This document shows, in pieces, positions 14,604-21,474 of a DNA stretch of 53,988 nt (the stretch's first letter is position 1; the number at the start of each line of letters is the position of its first letter). A program made the translations under genes and the position numbers. The notes under the pieces were generated by a model that worked only from the letters and a program-made list of their open reading frames with translations, ran no database searches and had not been told where the DNA came from. This DNA is from a virus. Location: positions 1 to 53,988 of IMG/VR virus record IMGVR_UViG_3300036781_000312. The stretch is one strand, 5' to 3'.

Positions 14604-15320
14604 TTAGAAGAAGCGCATCACCATTTCGCGCACCACGCCGCAGATCACCGCGTCGTCGCGCAGCTCCATCGTCGGGAAGGCTGGGTTTAGCGGCTGGAGG
14701 AACTGCCGGCCACCGTCGCGCACCAGGCGCTTGAACGTGACTTCCTCGTCAAACCCCTGCCGCGCCACTACAAAGTGGTTCGGCAGCGCCTCGATGTCGG
14801 GCTCCACGATGATGATGCAGCCGTGCGGGAAGCTGGGCGAACCGTTCGGGTTTTCCATGCTCGGCCCGTTCACGCGCAGCGCGAAGGTGTGCTTGCGGAT
14901 CGGCACTGTGGTATCGACCCACTCCTCCGCATCACCAGGTGAAAAGTTGTCGACTACGTTGGCCCAGTCGCCGGCCTGTACCCAGGAGATCAAGGGAACG
15001 CTTCCCTGTTTATTCGGGCCGACGGACAGGTTGCTCTTGCCTTCCGCGTCGGCCACGTTTGTTAGTTTCGCCTCGATCATCGACACGGTGTTGGAGTCGT
15101 TCTTCACCAGGATGTCGGGCGCGCCGTAACGCAGCTCCTTTACCGAAATCCGGAAATAGGCGGCCAGCGGTTCGATGGTTTTGTCCCGCGGGCTTTCGTG
15201 CTCGCCGGACAGGATGCGATGGATGGTTGGCTGAGGAACCTTCGTCACGAGGGCGAGCTGAGTGGCGTTCATGCGCCTGTTGTCGAGCAGCTTCTGGAGG
15301 TTTTCAGCAATCGGCATCAT
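14604..15320 (-). CDS. CI-like repressor with S24 (LexA-type) peptidase domain
   Basis: 238 aa using the first ATG of the ATGATG pair at 15315-15320. Residues ~10-60 form an HTH (MNATQLALVTKVPQPTIHRI LSGEH). The C-terminal half is an S24 peptidase: likely cleavage site in SWVQAGDW (Ala-Gly), catalytic Ser in RVNGPSMEN, and Lys in EVTFKRLVRDGG. It should maintain lysogeny by binding the ATACG...CGTAT operators and be inactivated by RecA-stimulated self-cleavage during SOS. The open frame runs to 15383 but the added residues cross its own operator. No clear Shine-Dalgarno is present. Confidence 0.9.
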   Translation of the reverse strand: MMPIAENLQKLLDNRRMNATQLALVTKVPQPTIHRILSGEHESPRDKTIEPLAAYFRISVKELRYGAPDILVKNDSNTVSMIEAKLTNVADAEGKSNLSVGPNKQGSVPLISWVQAGDWANVVDNFSPGDAEEWVDTTVPIRKHTFALRVNGPSMENPNGSPSFPHGCIIIVEPDIEALPNHFVVARQGFDEEVTFKRLVRDGGRQFLQPLNPAFPTMELRDDAVICGVVREMVMRFF

Positions 15321-15326
15321 CGAAAA

Positions 15327-15396
15327 ATACGCCAGCGTATAGCCGCGAGCAAGAAATAATCCGTTTTCGTATTGACATAGCAATACGCTTTCGTAT
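15327..15396. promoter_or_regulatory. OR operators (three 14-mers)
   Basis: ATACGCCAGCGTAT (15327-15340), ATCCGTTTTCGTAT (15359-15372) and ATACGCTTTCGTAT (15383-15396) have starts spaced 32 and 24 bp apart. The last two flank and overlap the -35 and -10 of PR. The first lies seven bases upstream of the repressor ATG, where it could autoregulate repressor synthesis. The three-site layout parallels lambda OR. Confidence 0.75.
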
Positions 15397-15399
15397 AAT
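15372..15399 (+). promoter_or_regulatory. PR, rightward early promoter
   Basis: TTGACA (15372-15377) and TATAAT (15394-15399), both perfect, have 16 bp between them, identical in layout to PL. The predicted start is at about 15406, immediately before the ATG of the Cro-like gene. Operators overlap both ends. Confidence 0.85.
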
Positions 15400-15406
15400 C
15401 GGCCTG

Positions 15407-15631
15407 ATGAAACCTGATCAGACCTCGTTGGAAGCCCCGAAAACCGTCCAGGTGATGTTGGAGGAGTTGAAGGCCAAAGACCTCACCGACATCGAAATTC
15501 ACCGGCGGACCGGTATCCCGCAGGCGACCGTGACCCGTTTGCGCAACGGCACCCACGAGGACACCAACTACCAATACGGCAAGAGGATCGAGGCCCTGCA
15601 CGGCGAGGTTTGCGAAAAGGAAGGTGCGTGA
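15407..15631 (+). CDS. Cro-like HTH regulator, probably leaderless
   Basis: 74 aa with an HTH around residues 25-50 (LTDIEIHRRTGIPQATVTRL). It lies in the Cro position: first rightward gene, divergent from the repressor, with operators between. The ATG is seven bases after the -10 box, so the mRNA would have essentially no 5' leader and there is no Shine-Dalgarno. It probably binds the same operators to favour lytic growth; this is inferred from position and fold. Confidence 0.72.
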   Translation: MKPDQTSLEAPKTVQVMLEELKAKDLTDIEIHRRTGIPQATVTRLRNGTHEDTNYQYGKRIEALHGEVCEKEGA

Positions 15632-15632
15632 C

Positions 15633-15680
15633 ATGACCAGCATCGTCCTTTTTATTTGTCCGGAGGGGATAGTCAAGTGA
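15633..15680 (+). CDS. Possible 15-codon leader ORF
   Basis: ATG at 15633 reads MTSIVLFICPEGIVK and ends in a TGA that overlaps the next gene's GTG (GTGA, 15677-15680). AAGGAAGG lies ten bases upstream. Its tiling between two regulators suggests translational coupling, but it is short enough to arise by chance. Confidence 0.3.
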   Translation: MTSIVLFICPEGIVK

Positions 15681-16093
15681 AGTCAAAAGATTTGCACACG
15701 CTTGAGCTACCCCTGTCGCCGCGAGCGAACCACGTCGAGTTGCCGCTGGCGACGGTCATCGCCCAGCCAACGATGTCGCGGGCGATCGCCCTGTGCGTTC
15801 AGGTGTCGGGACTGGACGACAAAGAGGTAGGCCGAAGCCTGGAAATCGATCCGGGGCACTGGACGCGGATCATGAATGGCAGCGGCCATTTCCCGACTGA
15901 CAAGTTGGACTCCCTCTGCGACCTTTGCGGCAACGAGGCGCCCTTGCAATGGTGGGCACACAAGCGCGGCAAGGGCTTGGTGCTGTTGAAGTCCGAAGCG
16001 GAGCGCCGCGCCGAAGCGGCCGAGGAGCGCGCCAGGATCGCCGAGGAGGCCTTGCGCACCCTTGCGCGGGCGATGCAGGGACATGCAGAATGA
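15677..16093 (+). CDS. Putative phage regulatory protein, 138 aa
   Basis: GTG start (VKSKDLHTLELPL) with GGAGGGG eight bases upstream. The middle contains an HTH-like stretch DDKEVGRSLEIDPGHWTRIM followed by NGSGHFPTDKLDSLCDLCGN, typical of prophage regulators in the CII slot. The C-terminus is a charged coiled coil (AERRAEAAEERARIAEEA). It is the second PR gene, so a CII-like lysis/lysogeny role is possible but not shown. Confidence 0.62.
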   Translation: MKSKDLHTLELPLSPRANHVELPLATVIAQPTMSRAIALCVQVSGLDDKEVGRSLEIDPGHWTRIMNGSGHFPTDKLDSLCDLCGNEAPLQWWAHKRGKGLVLLKSEAERRAEAAEERARIAEEALRTLARAMQGHAE

Positions 16094-16461
16094 CCCAGCT
16101 CGCCCTCAACATCCCGCCGCGCCCGAACCCGGACGCCGCCACCGCGCGCGCCGAGCGTGACGCGGGCATCGCCAATGCCGCCGCCGGCGCCGAGCACGAC
16201 GCGCCGGGCTGGGGCGACCTCGCCCTGGAGTGGATTCGGTCCTACGCGCTCACGCACGCCAGCTTCATCAGCGAGGAATGCACCGCGGCCTCGGTCGAAT
16301 GGGGGCTGGTGCAGCCGGCCAACCCGAAGTCGTGGGGCCTGCCCTTCCGAATGGCCGCGCGCGACGGAATCATTAAGCGTGACGGCTTCGGCGTGAGCAA
16401 CCGGCGGCATTGCTCCCCTACCCCGCTCTGGCGTAGCCAGTTGTTCAAAGCGGCAGCATGA
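16090..16461 (+). CDS. Conserved hypothetical early phage protein, 123 aa
   Basis: Starts MTQLALNIPPRPNPDAAT. The body includes GWGDLALEWIRSYALTHASF and ANPKSWGLPFRMAARDGIIK, then a C-terminal SPTPLWRSQLF. This pattern is widespread in early regions of betaproteobacterial and pseudomonad phages, and its second half looks like a winged-helix. The ATG overlaps the previous stop (ATGA). No function is established. Confidence 0.68.
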   Translation: MTQLALNIPPRPNPDAATARAERDAGIANAAAGAEHDAPGWGDLALEWIRSYALTHASFISEECTAASVEWGLVQPANPKSWGLPFRMAARDGIIKRDGFGVSNRRHCSPTPLWRSQLFKAAA

Positions 16462-16718
16462 GCCAGCGCGCCCGCTCCACGCTCGCCGCGCATCTTCCGC
16501 GCCAGAACTGGGCGCTGATCCTGCACGACCTCAAACACAAGGATGTGAGCCAGGCCGAACTGGCGCAGCGCACCGGCATCAGCAGGGCGACCATCTGCCG
16601 CATGGGCCAGGGCACGGAGCCGGCGCACGCAGTGGGCTTGGCGATCCTTGCCATCCATCAGGCCGAGGGTTGCGATCATCGCCCGCTGATTTATCCGGCG
16701 AAGAAATGGAATCCATGA
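16458..16718 (+). CDS. HTH protein, 86 aa
   Basis: The core SQAELAQRTGISRATICRMG is a clear helix-turn-helix (about residues 31-50), with a basic N-terminus (MSQRARSTLAAHLPRQNW). It may be a secondary transcription regulator of the PR operon. It overlaps neighbours by four bases at both ends. Confidence 0.7.
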   Translation: MSQRARSTLAAHLPRQNWALILHDLKHKDVSQAELAQRTGISRATICRMGQGTEPAHAVGLAILAIHQAEGCDHRPLIYPAKKWNP

Positions 16719-17467
16719 AGCCCGCCGCCGCGCCGAAACAGGCGCTCATCAAGATGATCCAGGGGCTGGCGCGCCGCGTCGACACCTGGACGGTATTCAG
16801 TGATTTCGTCGAGCTGGCCGCGCTGGCCATCAGCAATGCCGTGGACCCGCGCCAGTTCGATGCGCGCGAGGCGCGCTATTTCGAGGTGATCAAGGGCTAC
16901 GAAAAGGACGAGCTCGCCCAATTCCAGCAGATGCTGGGCGAGTTGACGCTGGCGCTGGAAAACGAGCGCACCGACGTGCTGGGCCAGGTTTTCATGCAAC
17001 TCGAGCTGGGCAACAAGTGGGCGGGCCAGTTTTTCACGCCGCAATGCGTGTGCGACCTGATGGCAGGCATAACGCTGCACGACGTCGAGGAGACGCTGGC
17101 GCGCCAGGAGTTCATCACCATCAGCGAGCCCGCTTGCGGAGGCGGCGCGATGCTCATTGGGATTGCCAATCACCTTCATGGCCTGGGCATCAACTACCAG
17201 CGGCGCATGCACATCACCGCCGTGGACGTCGATATCAAGGCGGTGCACATGACCTATGTGCAGTTGTCGCTCCTGGGCGTGCCGGCGGTGGTGGTGCACG
17301 GCAATACGCTGATGCTGGAGGAGCGCAGCCACTGGTTTACGCCCATGCACATGCTCGGGCTTTGGGGTGCGAAGTTGCGCCGGCGTGCGCCGGCGGAAGC
17401 GCCGCCGGCCGTGCGCGCGCCAACCATGCCTCTCGGCGAGCAGCTCGACCTAGGCCTAGCCGCATGA
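16715..17467 (+). CDS. N6-adenine DNA methylase-like protein lacking a visible motif IV
   Basis: 250 aa related to HsdM-type adenine methylases. An N-terminal helical region leads to GQVFMQLELGNKWAGQFFTP, then motif I SEPACGGGAMLIGIANHL (about 140) and motif II-like ITAVDVDIKAVHM. The NPPY/F catalytic motif expected after motif III is not found; instead the chain reads VVVHGNTLMLEERSHWFTP. The protein may bind SAM without methylating, or use a diverged motif. It lies directly before the Dam-like gene (ATGA overlap), so a joint role in DNA protection is likely. Confidence 0.7.
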   Translation: MKPAAAPKQALIKMIQGLARRVDTWTVFSDFVELAALAISNAVDPRQFDAREARYFEVIKGYEKDELAQFQQMLGELTLALENERTDVLGQVFMQLELGNKWAGQFFTPQCVCDLMAGITLHDVEETLARQEFITISEPACGGGAMLIGIANHLHGLGINYQRRMHITAVDVDIKAVHMTYVQLSLLGVPAVVVHGNTLMLEERSHWFTPMHMLGLWGAKLRRRAPAEAPPAVRAPTMPLGEQLDLGLAA

Positions 17468-18328
17468 CCGTGACCCGTCCTGCACTTCGATACCACGGCG
17501 GCAAGTGGAAGCTTGCGCCCTGGATTCACCTATTTTTCCCTGATCATCGGATCTATGTCGAACCGTTCGGGGGGGGGGGCTTCCGTGCTCCTGCGTAAGC
17601 CCCGCGCCTACGGCGAAATCTACAACGACCTGGACGGCGAGGTGGTCAACGTCTTCCGCATGTTGCGGGACCGCGGCGCCGAACTGCAGCGCGCACTTGA
17701 GCTGACGCCGTTCTCTCGCGAGGAATTCGAGCTTTCGTACACGTTGGCCAGCGATCCGCTGGAAGCAGCCAGGCGCACGGTTGCGCGGTCGTTCATGGGG
17801 TTCGGCTCGGCCGCAGCCACCGGCGAGCGCAGCGGGTTCCGCGCCAATTCCAACCGCTCCGGCACCACGCCGGCGCACGACTGGGCGAACTTCGCGCCGG
17901 CGGTGGAGGCGCTTACCGACCGCATGCGTGGGGTGGTGATCGAAAACCGTGATGCCCTGGCGGTGATGGTGCACCACGACAGTCCGCAAACCTTGCACTA
18001 CTGCGATCCGCCCTATGTGCATAGCACTCGCAGCGGTAAGGTCCGCGGCATCGTGTCGCAGGGCCGCGCCAGCGGCAAGGCCTATCGCCACGAAATGGAC
18101 GATGAGCACCACCGGCAGTTCTCGCTGGTGGCGCGCAGCCTAGAGGGCATGGTGGTCGTGTCCGGCTACCCCTGCCCGCTTTACAACGAGCTTTTCGAAG
18201 GCTGGGAGCGTTTCGAGCGTCCCGCCTATGCAGATGGTGCCCGCGAGCGCACCGAAGTCGTGTGGCTCAACGCTGCCTGCTCGATCGCCCTGAAGCGCTC
18301 GCGCGCGCAGATGGAGTTGGTGGCGTGA
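17464..18328 (+). pseudogene. Dam-like (D12 class) adenine methyltransferase, frameshifted at a G11 run
   Basis: The first 38 codons (MTVTRPALRYHGGKWKLAPW ... VEPFGGG) are a typical D12 MTase N-terminus with motif I at the FGGG. The frame then runs into 11 consecutive G (17569-17579) and stops shortly after. In the +1-shifted frame the protein resumes exactly at motif I (GGGASVLLRKPRAYGEIYND) and continues to 18328 with the catalytic LHYCDPPYVHSTR (DPPY). With ten G the gene would encode about 287 intact residues. It is either a phase-off allele of a slippery-tract gene or a homopolymer sequencing error. Flanking genes overlap it by four bases, so the locus looks otherwise intact. Confidence 0.85.
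17569..17579. repeat. G11 homopolymer tract inside methylase motif I
   Basis: Eleven G in a row encode the glycines of motif I of the Dam-like methylase. Ten would restore the frame. Glycine here could be encoded by GGC/GGT, so a pure G run in the most conserved spot is notable. It is the longest homopolymer I noticed in the window. Confidence 0.9.
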
Positions 18329-19059
18329 AGTTCTTCACCGGCCTGCACCAGCCTAGCGATGCGAAACACTTTGGCGCGGCTTTCGTGAGCGTCAACCGCC
18401 TGCGCGGGCGAAAGGGCCCGTTCGCTGTAGGCGACTGGATCATGGATTCGGGCGCCTTCACCGAAATTAGCACGCATGGCCGATATCGGCATGACGTCTC
18501 CGAATACGCTGCCGAGATTCGGCGCTGGGCGAACAACGGCAACCTGCTGGCGGCCGTGGCGCAGGATTGGATGTGCGAGCCCTTCATCGTCGCCAAGACC
18601 GGCTTGAGCGTGTGGGAACACCAGGTGCTGACTGTATTGCGCTACGACGAACTGCTGAAGGAGAACACCGGCGTCTACATCATGCCGGTCTTGCAAGGCT
18701 ACGCGCCGGCGGAATACGTTGAGCACTTGACCGTGTATGGCGACCGCCTGGCGCACGGCCAATGGGTTGGCGTCGGCAGCGTGTGCAAGCGCAACAGCGA
18801 TCCGCGTGCCGTCGCTGCGGTGTTGCACGCCATCAAGACCGCGCGCTCGGACCTACGCTTGCACGGCTTCGGGCTGAAAACCACGGCCCTCGCTGATCCG
18901 CTGGTGAGCGGGCTGCTGGAAACCGCCGACAGCATGGCTTGGTCGTTTGCAGCTCGCCGCCAGGGTCGCAATGCCAACGACTGGCGCGAGGCGGTGACGT
19001 GGGCGGAAAACATCACGAATCGGCCGGTTCAGCACTTACTCGAGCTTGGGGCTGCGTGA
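18325..19059 (+). CDS. dpdA: DpdA-family 7-deazaguanine DNA transglycosylase
   Basis: 244 aa, GTG start overlapping the methylase stop (GTGA). It is a tRNA-guanine-transglycosylase-like barrel: GDWIMDSGAFTEIS carries the DSGxF Asp equivalent to the TGT base-exchange acid, AQDWMCEPFI, VLQGYAPAEYVEHL, WVGVGSVCKRN, LHGFGLKTTAL and ADSMAWSFAARRQGRN with the second Asp. This is the phage DpdA/DUF7221 type, known to exchange guanine in DNA for preQ0-derived bases that block restriction enzymes. No preQ0 synthesis genes (folE, queD, queE, queC) are in the window, so the host would supply the base. Confidence 0.75.
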   Translation: MKFFTGLHQPSDAKHFGAAFVSVNRLRGRKGPFAVGDWIMDSGAFTEISTHGRYRHDVSEYAAEIRRWANNGNLLAAVAQDWMCEPFIVAKTGLSVWEHQVLTVLRYDELLKENTGVYIMPVLQGYAPAEYVEHLTVYGDRLAHGQWVGVGSVCKRNSDPRAVAAVLHAIKTARSDLRLHGFGLKTTALADPLVSGLLETADSMAWSFAARRQGRNANDWREAVTWAENITNRPVQHLLELGAA

Positions 19060-19087
19060 AATGCAATTTGCAACTGGAAATGGCTAG

Positions 19088-20029
19088 ATGACAGAAAACG
19101 GGAGGCCGGCGCCCCTGGTGCCGGCGGAGGTTGACTTGCGCGGGCTGCCGTTCATGCCGCTGGACGTGGTCCGGCTACTGGACTCGGACCTATTCGCGCT
19201 GTCGAACGGCGATGAATTCAAGGCCGCGGTCGCGCTGTGGTGCAAGTCCTGGTCACAGCATCCCGGCGGCAGCCTGCCGGACGATGACCGCGTGCTGGCG
19301 CACCTCACCAGCACCGGCCCGCGCTGGCGCAAGGTGAAGGCGATGGCGATGCGGGGTTGGGTCCTGTGTTCGGACGGCCGCTGGTATCACCCTGTGGTGG
19401 CGGAAAAGGCCGTTGAAGCGTGGGAGCACCGCCAGGATTATCTGGAGGAGGCCAACAACAACGCCGAGCGCCAGCGCCGTTGGCGGGAGCGTCAGAAAGC
19501 GCTGTCGACCGAAATCCGCGAACTCGGCGGTGTGCCGCCGCGCAAGGCGTCTCTCGAAGCGATGGAAGCGTTACTCACTGAGTTACGGAGTAACCGTTAC
19601 GGCAGTGTTACGTCACCGTCTCAGAGTAACGATGCCGCGATGCCTAAGACAGAGACAGGGACAGAGACAGGGACAGGGACATATTTAAAACCACCCCCTA
19701 CCCCCGCCTTCCCGGTTCGGCCCACCGCGCCCCCGCCACCGCCCGATGAAACCCAGGCCACCCTCGCCGGCGAGGCGGCGAAGGCAATGCGCGAGGCCGG
19801 GGTGCAAGCCGTCAACCCCTCGCACCCGGACCTCCTCGACCTGCTGGCTCGAGGCGTTACGGCACAGCAGCTTGGCGACCTTGCCGCCGAGGTGAAAGCC
19901 GCCCATGGGCCGAAGCCCATGGCCTACGTGTTGAAAGCCATGCAGGGCCGGCTCGAAGCCAGCACCCACCGCACCCCAACCCCGGAGGAAAAGCCCCATG
20001 TCCCACGCGCGACCGTCGAAAAAGCCTGA
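19088..20029 (+). CDS. DUF1376 replication protein (O-like initiator candidate)
   Basis: 313 aa. The N-terminal 110 residues are DUF1376: FMPLDVVRLLDSDLFALSNG, AAVALWCKSWSQHPGGSLPD and WRKVKAMAMRGW. A basic linker (AERQRRWRERQKA) is followed by low complexity, including TETGTETGTGT encoded by tandem hexamers, then a proline run and a helical C-terminus. DUF1376 proteins occupy the lambda O position before a helicase loader. The central part contains repeats that may form the replication origin (19570-19690). Its end overlaps the loader gene by 32 bp. Confidence 0.78.
   Translation: MTENGRPAPLVPAEVDLRGLPFMPLDVVRLLDSDLFALSNGDEFKAAVALWCKSWSQHPGGSLPDDDRVLAHLTSTGPRWRKVKAMAMRGWVLCSDGRWYHPVVAEKAVEAWEHRQDYLEEANNNAERQRRWRERQKALSTEIRELGGVPPRKASLEAMEALLTELRSNRYGSVTSPSQSNDAAMPKTETGTETGTGTYLKPPPTPAFPVRPTAPPPPPDETQATLAGEAAKAMREAGVQAVNPSHPDLLDLLARGVTAQQLGDLAAEVKAAHGPKPMAYVLKAMQGRLEASTHRTPTPEEKPHVPRATVEKA
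19570..19690. other. Candidate replication origin inside the O-like gene
   Basis: GTTAC occurs directly at 19570, 19582, 19596 and 19607 and inverted (GTAAC) at 19590 and 19626. Then come five tandem hexamers AGRGAC (19651-19680) and an A/T-rich stretch atatttaaaa (19681-19690). Iterons followed by an A/T-rich segment within the initiator gene is the lambda ori design. The assignment is inferred from layout only. Confidence 0.5.
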
Positions 20030-20816
20030 GCTGGACGTGCATGCCGAGGCCGCAGCGCTGATGCACCGCATCGCGGACCCGGCGCCGCGGTCCTCACCAC
20101 TTCGCGTGGTGCCGACCTTCGTCGCCGAGCAAGGCAAGTGCGAAATGCACGGAGCCTACGCCACCAATTTTCGGGACGCTGAGGGCACGGTGCGCTGGCA
20201 CACCCCAGGCTGTCCGACCTGCACGAAGCAGGCCGCGGTCGAACGGCTGATGACCCGCGCCGCAATCTCGCCACGGTTCCAGGACTGCACGTTCGCCAGC
20301 TACCGCACCGAGTCCGAAGGGCAAAAGCTTGCGCTGGACATCTGCGAGCGGTACGCCGCTGACTTCGCGCTGATGCGCCGTACCGGGCAATGCCTGATTC
20401 TGCGGGGCAAACCAGGCACCGGAAAAAATCACTTGGCCACGTCCATCGCGCGCACCGTGCTGGCCGACGGCTTCACCGTGCTCAATGCCACCGCGTTCGA
20501 AATCATCCGCCGCATCCGCGACACCTGGCGCGATGGCGCAACCGAGACCGAGCAGCAGGTAATCCAGGCCTTCGCCGACATCGACCTGCTGATCATCGAC
20601 GAGCTGGGCCGGCACCACAACGCAAAGGACGGGAAAGAGAGCGTGGAGCTTTTCCAGGTGATCGACCAGCGCTACCGCCAGATCCGCCCGACGGTGGCGA
20701 TCAGCAATCTGGACCGCGACGGGATCACGAAGGCGATCGGCGCGGCCGCGTTCGACAGGCTGCGCGAAGGCGGCGCATCGCTGGTGAATTTTGAATGGGC
20801 TTCGGCCCGCGAATAG
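19998..20816 (+). CDS. DnaC/IstB-like helicase-loader ATPase
   Basis: 272 aa. The N-terminus has a possible zinc site (CEMHGAYATN then PGCPTCTKQ). The AAA+ core begins LILRGKPGTGKNHLATSIAR (Walker A, about 130-145), Walker B is DLLIIDELGRHHN, followed by sensor region RPTVAISNLDRDGI. It is expected to load the host DnaB helicase onto origins opened by the upstream DUF1376 protein. RBS-like GGAGG precedes the ATG within the upstream gene. Confidence 0.88.
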   Translation: MSHARPSKKPELDVHAEAAALMHRIADPAPRSSPLRVVPTFVAEQGKCEMHGAYATNFRDAEGTVRWHTPGCPTCTKQAAVERLMTRAAISPRFQDCTFASYRTESEGQKLALDICERYAADFALMRRTGQCLILRGKPGTGKNHLATSIARTVLADGFTVLNATAFEIIRRIRDTWRDGATETEQQVIQAFADIDLLIIDELGRHHNAKDGKESVELFQVIDQRYRQIRPTVAISNLDRDGITKAIGAAAFDRLREGGASLVNFEWASARE

Positions 20817-20824
20817 GAGAAACC

Positions 20825-21052
20825 ATGTCCAAAAACACCGGGCTCAACGCGCTCATCGTCGTCGCCATCTTGCTGACCATCGCCGTCGTGATGATCGTCC
20901 TGCTCACGCTGCGCCTGTCCGGCGTGGCGCCCGTCACAAGCTGGACCGCCGGCCAACTGTTCGCGCCGATCTGGGTTCCGTGCGTCATTTTCACGGCGCT
21001 CAACACCGTCCGCTTGCTCGCGCTCGCCATGCGCAACGCCTGGAAGCGCTGA
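20825..21052 (+). CDS. Small two-span membrane protein, 75 aa
   Basis: GGAG lies six bases before the ATG. The protein MSKNTGLNALIVVAILLTIA has a first hydrophobic helix (LIVVAILLTIAVVMIVLL), a loop, and a second (APIWVPCVIFTALNTVRLL) with a basic C-terminus (MRNAWKR). Unknown function; located between replication genes and small early genes. Confidence 0.65.
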   Translation: MSKNTGLNALIVVAILLTIAVVMIVLLTLRLSGVAPVTSWTAGQLFAPIWVPCVIFTALNTVRLLALAMRNAWKR

Positions 21053-21076
21053 GCGTTTCTCCCGTCTATAAAAAGG

Positions 21077-21334
21077 ATGTCGATATGCAATCCCCCGAAG
21101 ACCGACTGCTGCGTGTTCCGGCATCCGATAGAGACGCCGCTGGGCAAGGTGACGGTGCAGTACGAGCTGCCGGCGCCGGAGACCACAGAGCAATTCCTGG
21201 CGATGTGGGAAACGATGATCAAGCACTTCCCGCCAGCGCCGGAGCAACTGGCGGAGATAGCGCGGCGGGAGAGCGCGCAATGGTTGGCGGCCATCAATGC
21301 GGCAAAACAGCCCGGCAAGAAGAAGGCTACATGA
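21077..21334 (+). CDS. Hypothetical protein, 85 aa
   Basis: MSICNPPKTDCCVFRHPIET leads to a helical body (ETTEQFLAMWETMIKHFPPA, QLAEIARRESAQWLAAINAA) and a basic tail GKKKAT. The amino-acid usage is protein-like, unlike the alternative frame starting at the ATG at 21085. The AAAAGG Shine-Dalgarno abuts the start, an unusually short spacing. Confidence 0.58.
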   Translation: MSICNPPKTDCCVFRHPIETPLGKVTVQYELPAPETTEQFLAMWETMIKHFPPAPEQLAEIARRESAQWLAAINAAKQPGKKKAT

Positions 21335-21474
21335 ACTTCGAGGACGAACCGCCGAGCGACGATGACCGCGACGTGTGCCACCACGGCGTCGCATTCGATG
21401 TCGATTGCAGGCGCTGCGCAGAGGAGTTGCGCTACCTCGACCTGCGCATGCGGTGTAGCGAGGCCGGCGGCTGA
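21331..21474 (+). CDS. Acidic Cys/His microprotein, 47 aa
   Basis: MNFEDEPPSDDDRDVCHHGV then DVDCRRCAEELRYLDLRM: CHH...CxxC suggests a zinc knuckle. Its ATG overlaps the previous stop (ATGA) and its TGA overlaps the next ATG (TGATG), so it fits the operon tiling. Similar tiny acidic Cys/His proteins are common in phage early regions. Confidence 0.62.
   Translation: MNFEDEPPSDDDRDVCHHGVAFDVDCRRCAEELRYLDLRMRCSEAGG

Noticed and set aside
17464-17600. Programmed ribosomal frameshift at the G11 run instead of mutation
   Set aside because: The tract could allow slippage in translation, but there is no evidence of a conserved stimulatory element, and a tract-length change explains it more simply. 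It is kept as an alternative under the phase-variation finding only.
20791-21474. Alternative frame covering 21077-21474 with ATG at 21085
   Set aside because: Peptide is Gly/Ala/Arg/Asp-rich filler; the frame beginning at 21077 has protein-like composition. Only its last 47 codons (21331-21474) coincide with a real gene.
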